Assembly: GCF_002265875.1 (NCBI RefSeq) | Contig: NZ_NPFA01000008.1 | Span: 5,127-69,126 of the forward strand | Direction of reading: 5' to 3' | Source: Marinococcus halophilus | Lineage (GTDB): Bacteria; Bacillota; Bacilli; Bacillales; Marinococcaceae | Length of the DNA: 64,000 nucleotides | Shown here: one piece after another, positions 59,685 through 64,000 of the stretch | Layout: the number at the start of each line of letters is the position of its first letter | Position numbering within the stretch: the first letter of the stretch is position 1 | Notes under the pieces: model-generated | Seen by the model: the letters and a program-made list of their open reading frames with translations, nothing else | Told to the model about the DNA's origin: nothing | The model's database searches: none | Program-made: the position numbers and the translations under genes

Positions 59685-61094
59685 TTGAGTCTGCATTGGA
59701 TGGAAGTAAAACCGGTGGACGGGTACTATGTTCGCACAAGCAAAGAATTCAGCGAGAGCACCGATAAAACAATGTCTATGCTCTACCAGCCGTTAGTTGG
59801 AAGCAAAGCGATCGCTCTCTACCAGACCCTGCAGAATAAATTGGAAAAAGACTGCTATGAAAGCTCCGAAGCCACCCATCACGAGCTGATGGCTTTTTTG
59901 CAGATGCCTCTAAATGAAATTTATGCCGCCCGGCGCATGCTTGAAGGCATTGGCCTTCTCAGAGTTTATGAATTAGAGACACAGGCGCAGGACAAAACAT
60001 TTGTTTATGACATCCAGCCTCCAATGTCGCCGCGGGCTTTTTTCCAGGACGACGTTTTAAGCGTATTTTTGTATAATCGCCTCGGAAAAAACAAATACAT
60101 TCAGCTGCGGCAGCGCTTCGGTATTACAGCTGTACCTGAAGAAGCAAAAGAAATTACGGCTTCCTTCAATGAAGTGTTTGCTTCTCTGCATGCGTCGGAA
60201 ATGGCTTCCGAACCGCCTCCGGCGGAAGAAGGGACTGAATTTATAGGAGGCAGTGAACCATCGCGTCTGCAGCTTGAAGAGAATGGGTTCGATATGGAAC
60301 TATTAAAGGCTTCACTTCCTTCCTTTCTTAACAGCACGCAGCTGTTAACGCCGTCGCTGCAGCAGACTGTCCGCCGTCTTGCTTTTGTGTACCAGCTCTC
60401 ACCGATTGATATGGGAAAAGTGATTCAGGAGTCTTTATCGGCAGACGACGAAGTAAATATAGAAGACCTGCGCAGAAAATCGAAAAATCATTATCGCATG
60501 GAGCACGGGGCAGCTCCCCCGGCGCTCGGGAATCGTGCGCAAACAGAACACAGGGAGCATACCCCGGCAAAAGGACGTCCCCTGTCTGAACAGGAGCAGA
60601 TGAAGCAGTTTTATGAACAAACCTCCCCGGTGACTTTTCTTCGCTCTGTTGCTGGCGGAGCCACAGTGCCGGAGTCTGATATCTACCTTGTTGAAGAGCT
60701 TTTGTTCAGCTACCGTTTATCCCCGGGAGTGGTCAACGTGTTGACCGATTACGTGATGCAGAATAACAATATGAAATTAAGCAAAGCGCTCGTTTATAAA
60801 ATTGCGGGCCAGTGGACAAGGAAAAAAGTACATACCGTAGAGGACGCCATGAAGCTTGCGAAAGAAGAGCACAAGCAGGCCCAGGAACGAATGGCGCCTA
60901 AAAACAATTATGCAAACAAACGGCAGCAGGGGTATGTTCGAAACGATAAGCTGCCGAAATGGATGGAAAAAGAAGAACAGTCGGAAAATAAGCCAGCAGA
61001 AGATGTAAATACCGCGAGGGATGAACAGCTTTCGAAGGAAAGGGAACGTTTTGAGGAAATGCTGAAAGAACGCCGGGAAAGAGCGAATCGTTAA
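59685..61094 (+). CDS. dnaB: replication initiation and membrane attachment protein DnaB
   Basis: Firmicute helicase-loading protein acting after DnaA and DnaD; not the E. coli DnaB helicase. 469 aa from TTG 59685, placed after AAAAGGAGGGCGG; the ATG at 59700 is an alternative. DnaD/DnaB-like winged-helix N terminus (TMSMLYQPLVGSKAIALYQ), a second domain from about 320 (FYEQTSPVTFLR), and a Lys/Arg/Glu-rich tail. Followed by dnaI. Confidence 0.93.
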   Translation: MSLHWMEVKPVDGYYVRTSKEFSESTDKTMSMLYQPLVGSKAIALYQTLQNKLEKDCYESSEATHHELMAFLQMPLNEIYAARRMLEGIGLLRVYELETQAQDKTFVYDIQPPMSPRAFFQDDVLSVFLYNRLGKNKYIQLRQRFGITAVPEEAKEITASFNEVFASLHASEMASEPPPAEEGTEFIGGSEPSRLQLEENGFDMELLKASLPSFLNSTQLLTPSLQQTVRRLAFVYQLSPIDMGKVIQESLSADDEVNIEDLRRKSKNHYRMEHGAAPPALGNRAQTEHREHTPAKGRPLSEQEQMKQFYEQTSPVTFLRSVAGGATVPESDIYLVEELLFSYRLSPGVVNVLTDYVMQNNNMKLSKALVYKIAGQWTRKKVHTVEDAMKLAKEEHKQAQERMAPKNNYANKRQQGYVRNDKLPKWMEKEEQSENKPAEDVNTARDEQLSKERERFEEMLKERRERANR

Positions 61095-61112
61095 ACGAAA
61101 GGAGGCAGCTGG

Positions 61113-62039
61113 ATGGATTCGATTGGTTCCTCGTTAAACGGATGGATGGATAAAGGCTGGAAAGAGCGGATGGCAAGACTTGAAAAAGAAGTATTTGCCT
61201 ATCCGGGAGTGATCGATTTTAAGCACCGTCATCCGCACATACCTACGGAAGAATACGAAAAAAATAAGGCGGCTTTATTTGAATACAAACGGGAGCGCAG
61301 CAACTGTGATGCCTGTCCAGGGCTTGAAAACTGTCCCAACCTGATGCAGGGGTATCAGCCAGAGCTGATGGAAGACAAGGGAAAAGTAACGGTTGCCTAT
61401 CACCGCTGTTCATTAAAAGTACACGATGACGAAAAGAAAAAAAGGCAGTCGCTGATTAAAAGCTATTATATTCCGAAAGAAATACTGCACGCTTCCTTTG
61501 ACCAGGTGGATATGGACCACCAGTCAAGAGCGAAGGCCGGGACCACAGCACTTCATTTTGCATCGACCACCGTTCCCGGTGAAGATGGAAAGGGCCTTTA
61601 CCTGTACGGAAAATTCGGGGTTGGCAAAACGTATATTGCCGGGGCTATTATGAATGAATTGGCAGAGCGGAGTATTGGCTCGATGATTGTGCATGTGCCG
61701 GACTTTTTCCGGGAGATTAAAGAATCGTTATCGGACAATACCGTACGGGAAAAGGTGGACAGCGTTAAAGGTGTACCGGTACTCGTCCTCGATGATCTTG
61801 GAGCCGAGTCGATGAGCGCCTGGACAAGAGATGATATTTTAGGCGTCATTCTACAGTACCGGATGATGGAAAAGCTGCCTACCGTCTATACGTCTAATTA
61901 TGATTACAGTGAACTTGAAGAGCATTTGACCTATTCCCAGAAAGGCGGAAATGAGCGGCTGAAAGCAAAAAGAATAATGGAACGGATCCGTCCGTTCACA
62001 GAAGAAGTATTTATGGACGGGCAGAACCGCCGGGGATAA
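61113..62039 (+). CDS. dnaI: primosomal helicase loader DnaI
   Basis: AAA+ loader that places the replicative helicase DnaC on DNA. It is 308 aa. The N-terminal zinc-binding part has CDACPGLENCPN. Walker A is YGKFGVGKTYIAGA (about 168-181), Walker B VLVLDDLGAES. ATG follows AAAGGAGG, 18 bp after dnaB. In B. subtilis ytxB/ytxC and thrS come next; here mqnC is in that place. Confidence 0.96.
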   Translation: MDSIGSSLNGWMDKGWKERMARLEKEVFAYPGVIDFKHRHPHIPTEEYEKNKAALFEYKRERSNCDACPGLENCPNLMQGYQPELMEDKGKVTVAYHRCSLKVHDDEKKKRQSLIKSYYIPKEILHASFDQVDMDHQSRAKAGTTALHFASTTVPGEDGKGLYLYGKFGVGKTYIAGAIMNELAERSIGSMIVHVPDFFREIKESLSDNTVREKVDSVKGVPVLVLDDLGAESMSAWTRDDILGVILQYRMMEKLPTVYTSNYDYSELEEHLTYSQKGGNERLKAKRIMERIRPFTEEVFMDGQNRRG

Positions 62040-62182
62040 TTGGTAATATACAGGACATTCTATGTGTATAATACAAATAAATATGCTAACATGATGATAG
62101 CGCCCAGCATGCAGAAAATGGGTTGGATTCGCGGTATTTTCATGCGAGCGCCACAAAGGAATTTTCTGGAGGGTATACAAAA

Positions 62183-63292
62183 ATGAGCATTGATGGAATA
62201 TTAGAACGTGCATTAAACGGAGAACGACTGACCATGGACGACGCTGTGCGCTTGTATGAAAGCGATGAAATAGAAAAAATGGGAGCGGCAGCAAATGAAA
62301 TTAAAAAACGTTGGCATCCCGAGCCTGTTGCTACCTTTAACATAGGACGAAATGTCAATTACACCAACGTCTGCGATACATTCTGCCGCTTTTGTGCATT
62401 TTATCGCCGCCCGGGCTCAGAAGAGGGCTACCTTCTTTCAGATGACCAGATTCTGCAGAAAATTAAAGAACTCCAGGACGTTGGAGGAGACGAAATTTTG
62501 ATGCAGGGAGGGACCAACCCGAATCTCCCATTTGAATACTATACAAACCTGCTCAAGAAAATAAAAAACCATTTTCCGGATGTGACGATGCACTCGTTTA
62601 CTCCGGCAGAGGTGTACAAAATGATGGAAGTATCCGGCCTCTCCTTGAGAGAAGTACTGACGGCTCTGCATGAAGCAGGGCTCGACTCTCTTCCTGGCGG
62701 CGGTGCCGAAATTCTTACAGAGAAAACAAGAAAACGGATCAGCCGGCTGAAGTGCACGGCCGACCAATGGATCGACTGCATGAAAATGGCTAAAGAAGTT
62801 GGCATGCACGGTACCGCAACGATGGTCATCGGCTTTGGCGAATCAAACGAAGAACGGGCCGAACACCTTTGGCGCATTCGTGAGGCCCAGGACGAATCCA
62901 ACTGCTTTTTGGCATTCATTTCCTGGACCTTCCAGCAGGACTACACGAGCATGAAAGGCGAACGTATTACACCAGAGGGTTATCTCCGGAACGTAGCCAT
63001 TTCGCGCTTATTCCTGGACAACATCCCGAACTTCCAGTCCTCGTGGGTGACTGCTGGACCAGAGACAGGGAAGCGCTCCCTCTCCTACGGCTGTAATGAC
63101 TTTGGCAGTACGATGATGGAAGAGAACGTCGTTTCTTCAGCGGGCACCACCCACAAGGTAAACATCAACCGGATCCTTCGTTTAATACGGGAAGCAGGCT
63201 ACACGCCAGCGCAGCGGAATACGAAGTACCATACACTCCGTGTGTTTGAAGGAGAAGAAAACAGCGAAAAAGACTTTGTTATGCAAAATTAA
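62183..63292 (+). CDS. mqnC: cyclic dehypoxanthinyl futalosine synthase (radical SAM)
   Basis: Radical SAM enzyme of the futalosine route to menaquinone, cyclising dehypoxanthine futalosine. It is 369 aa from ATG 62183 (CTGGAGGGTATAC upstream). The cluster motif CX3CX2C is CDTFCRFC near residue 68. NVNYTNVCDTFCRFCAFYRR and LMQGGTNPNLPFEYY match the MqnC/MqnE group; a DSLPGGGAEIL block and AFISWTFQQ support MqnC. No other futalosine genes are in the window. MqnE or a CofG/H-like enzyme are less likely alternatives. Confidence 0.88.
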   Translation: MSIDGILERALNGERLTMDDAVRLYESDEIEKMGAAANEIKKRWHPEPVATFNIGRNVNYTNVCDTFCRFCAFYRRPGSEEGYLLSDDQILQKIKELQDVGGDEILMQGGTNPNLPFEYYTNLLKKIKNHFPDVTMHSFTPAEVYKMMEVSGLSLREVLTALHEAGLDSLPGGGAEILTEKTRKRISRLKCTADQWIDCMKMAKEVGMHGTATMVIGFGESNEERAEHLWRIREAQDESNCFLAFISWTFQQDYTSMKGERITPEGYLRNVAISRLFLDNIPNFQSSWVTAGPETGKRSLSYGCNDFGSTMMEENVVSSAGTTHKVNINRILRLIREAGYTPAQRNTKYHTLRVFEGEENSEKDFVMQN

Positions 63293-63314
63293 CTACTGGT
63301 TGCATGATAAGGAG

Positions 63315-63342
63315 CTTTTCGCTATGCTGAAATAGCGAAAAG
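63315..63342 (+). other. perfect hairpin after mqnC, no T run
   Basis: CTTTTCGCTAT and ATAGCGAAAAG pair around GCTGAA. No T run follows on the plus strand, so it is not a standard terminator. It may protect the mqnC 3' end or belong to the thrS upstream region. Confidence 0.55.
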
Positions 63343-63349
63343 GAAAATG

Positions 63350-63576
63350 CAAAGAAGAGGACATGAAAATAAAACAGGCGTCCCAGAGAAGAGAACCGCG
63401 GCTGAAAGTTCTCCACGAACCGTTTTATTTTTACCCCCTCGGAGCTCCGGCAGGGAACCTTAGTATCTGTCGGCGGGTCCCCGGCCGTTACCCGGATAGA
63501 GTCGTCTCTGCGAGTGGGGCGGAAACTAGGGTGGAACCGCGGCTGAGCCCGCCCCTTTCGAGGGGCGGGCTCTTTA
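63350..63576 (+). promoter_or_regulatory. T-box leader of thrS
   Basis: tRNA-Thr-sensing antitermination leader. T-box core AACTAGGGTGGAACCGCGG (63523-63542) and terminator GAGCCCGCCCC/GGGGCGGGCTC then TTT (63545-63574). Upstream stem I has paired GAGAAC/GTTCTC arms; an ACC codon (Thr) occurs in the specifier area near 63419-63435, but I could not fix which copy is the specifier. Confidence 0.9.
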
Positions 63577-63621
63577 TGTATTTTTCTGTTTATTACAGTT
63601 ACAAAAGGAGGACAATTCACA

Positions 63622-64000
63622 TTGGCAGAACAGACAATCAACCTCATATTTCCAGACGGAAATGAAAAATCATATGACATTGGCACAACGACAGAGGAAG
63701 TAGCCGGCGGGATCAGCTCCGGACTGAAAAAGAACGCACTGGCAGGGAAAATGAATGGAAAAATGGTCGATCTCCGCACGCCACTTAGGGAAAATGGACA
63801 GATCGAAATCATCACGTACCAATCGCCGGAAGGGCTTGAAGTACTCCGGCACAGTACGGCACATGCGATGGCCCAAGCCGTGAAACGGCTTTTTGATGAC
63901 GTACAGCTTGGGGTGGGGCCAGTAATTGAAAACGGCTTTTATTACGATATTGACATGCCGCATCAGCTAACTCCGGAAGACCTGCCAAAAATCGAAAAAG
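63622..64000 (+). CDS. thrS: threonyl-tRNA synthetase, 5' part
   Basis: Charges tRNA-Thr; the window ends after about 126 codons. It starts TTG (AAAGGAGG twelve bases ahead) with [13 protein letters not shown] and a TGS domain (about 3-62). The second editing domain begins with the zinc/editing motif [15 protein letters not shown] and [13 protein letters not shown]. It follows its T-box leader. It is incomplete only because the window stops. Confidence 0.95.
   Translation, partial: MAEQTINLIFPDGNEKSYDIGTTTEEVAGGISSGLKKNALAGKMNGKMVDLRTPLRENGQIEIITYQSPEGLEVLRHSTAHAMAQAVKRLFDDVQLGVGPVIENGFYYDIDMPHQLTPEDLPKIEK

Overview
The window is chromosomal DNA from a member of the Bacillaceae. Gene order follows the conserved block seen in Bacillus subtilis and relatives: tyrS-rpsD, ytsP/hisJ/ezrA, nifZ-thiI, sppA-yteJ-tpx-ytxK-ackA, argGH, ytkK-ytkL-ytoI-nrnA-dnaE-malic enzyme-accDA-pfkA-pyk-fxsA-ytwI, citZ-icd-mdh-phoPR-polA-mutM-coaE, gapB-speD-nrdR-dnaB-dnaI-thrS. 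T-box leaders, AGGAGG-type ribosome sites and TTG/GTG starts also fit a Firmicute. Many proteins are rich in Glu/Asp, and the penicillin-binding protein ends in a long Asn/Ser/Asp/Glu tail. With the futalosine-pathway gene mqnC, this suggests a halophilic or alkaliphilic lineage; that is inference.

Region 1 (1-4.9 kb): a class A penicillin-binding protein on the minus strand, cut by the window edge, and divergent tyrS behind a tyrosine T-box. Region 2 (4.9-12.4 kb) is the only clear accessory segment and sits between tyrS and rpsD. It holds a decayed IS3-family element lying between the two arms of the apparent tyrS terminator, a short transposase-like remnant, and an A+T-rich three-gene operon: a coiled-coil protein, an McrB-like AAA+ NTPase, and a DUF2357/PD-(D/E)XK nuclease of McrC type. 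This looks like a type IV restriction (McrBC/CoCoNuT-like) defence system acquired by transfer.

Region 3 (12.4-34.6 kb) holds translation (rpsD), cell division (ezrA), tRNA thiolation and thiamine sulfur transfer (nifZ, thiI), acetate and peroxide metabolism, arginine synthesis (argGH) and a Lon-type protease. Region 4 (34.6-50.1 kb) joins DNA polymerase DnaE to a carbon-metabolism superoperon: malic enzyme, acetyl-CoA carboxylase carboxyltransferase, phosphofructokinase, pyruvate kinase, citrate synthase, isocitrate and malate dehydrogenases. Region 5 (50.2-64 kb) carries PhoP/PhoR, Pol I and repair genes, gluconeogenic GAPDH with two CcpN-like operators, speD behind a structured leader, the replication-initiation cluster nrdR-dnaB-dnaI, mqnC in the slot before thrS, and a T-box-controlled thrS cut by the window end.

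No rRNA, tRNA or CRISPR array was seen. The most interesting items are the three-gene McrBC-like system, the IS inside a terminator, and the uncharacterised structured leader in front of speD.
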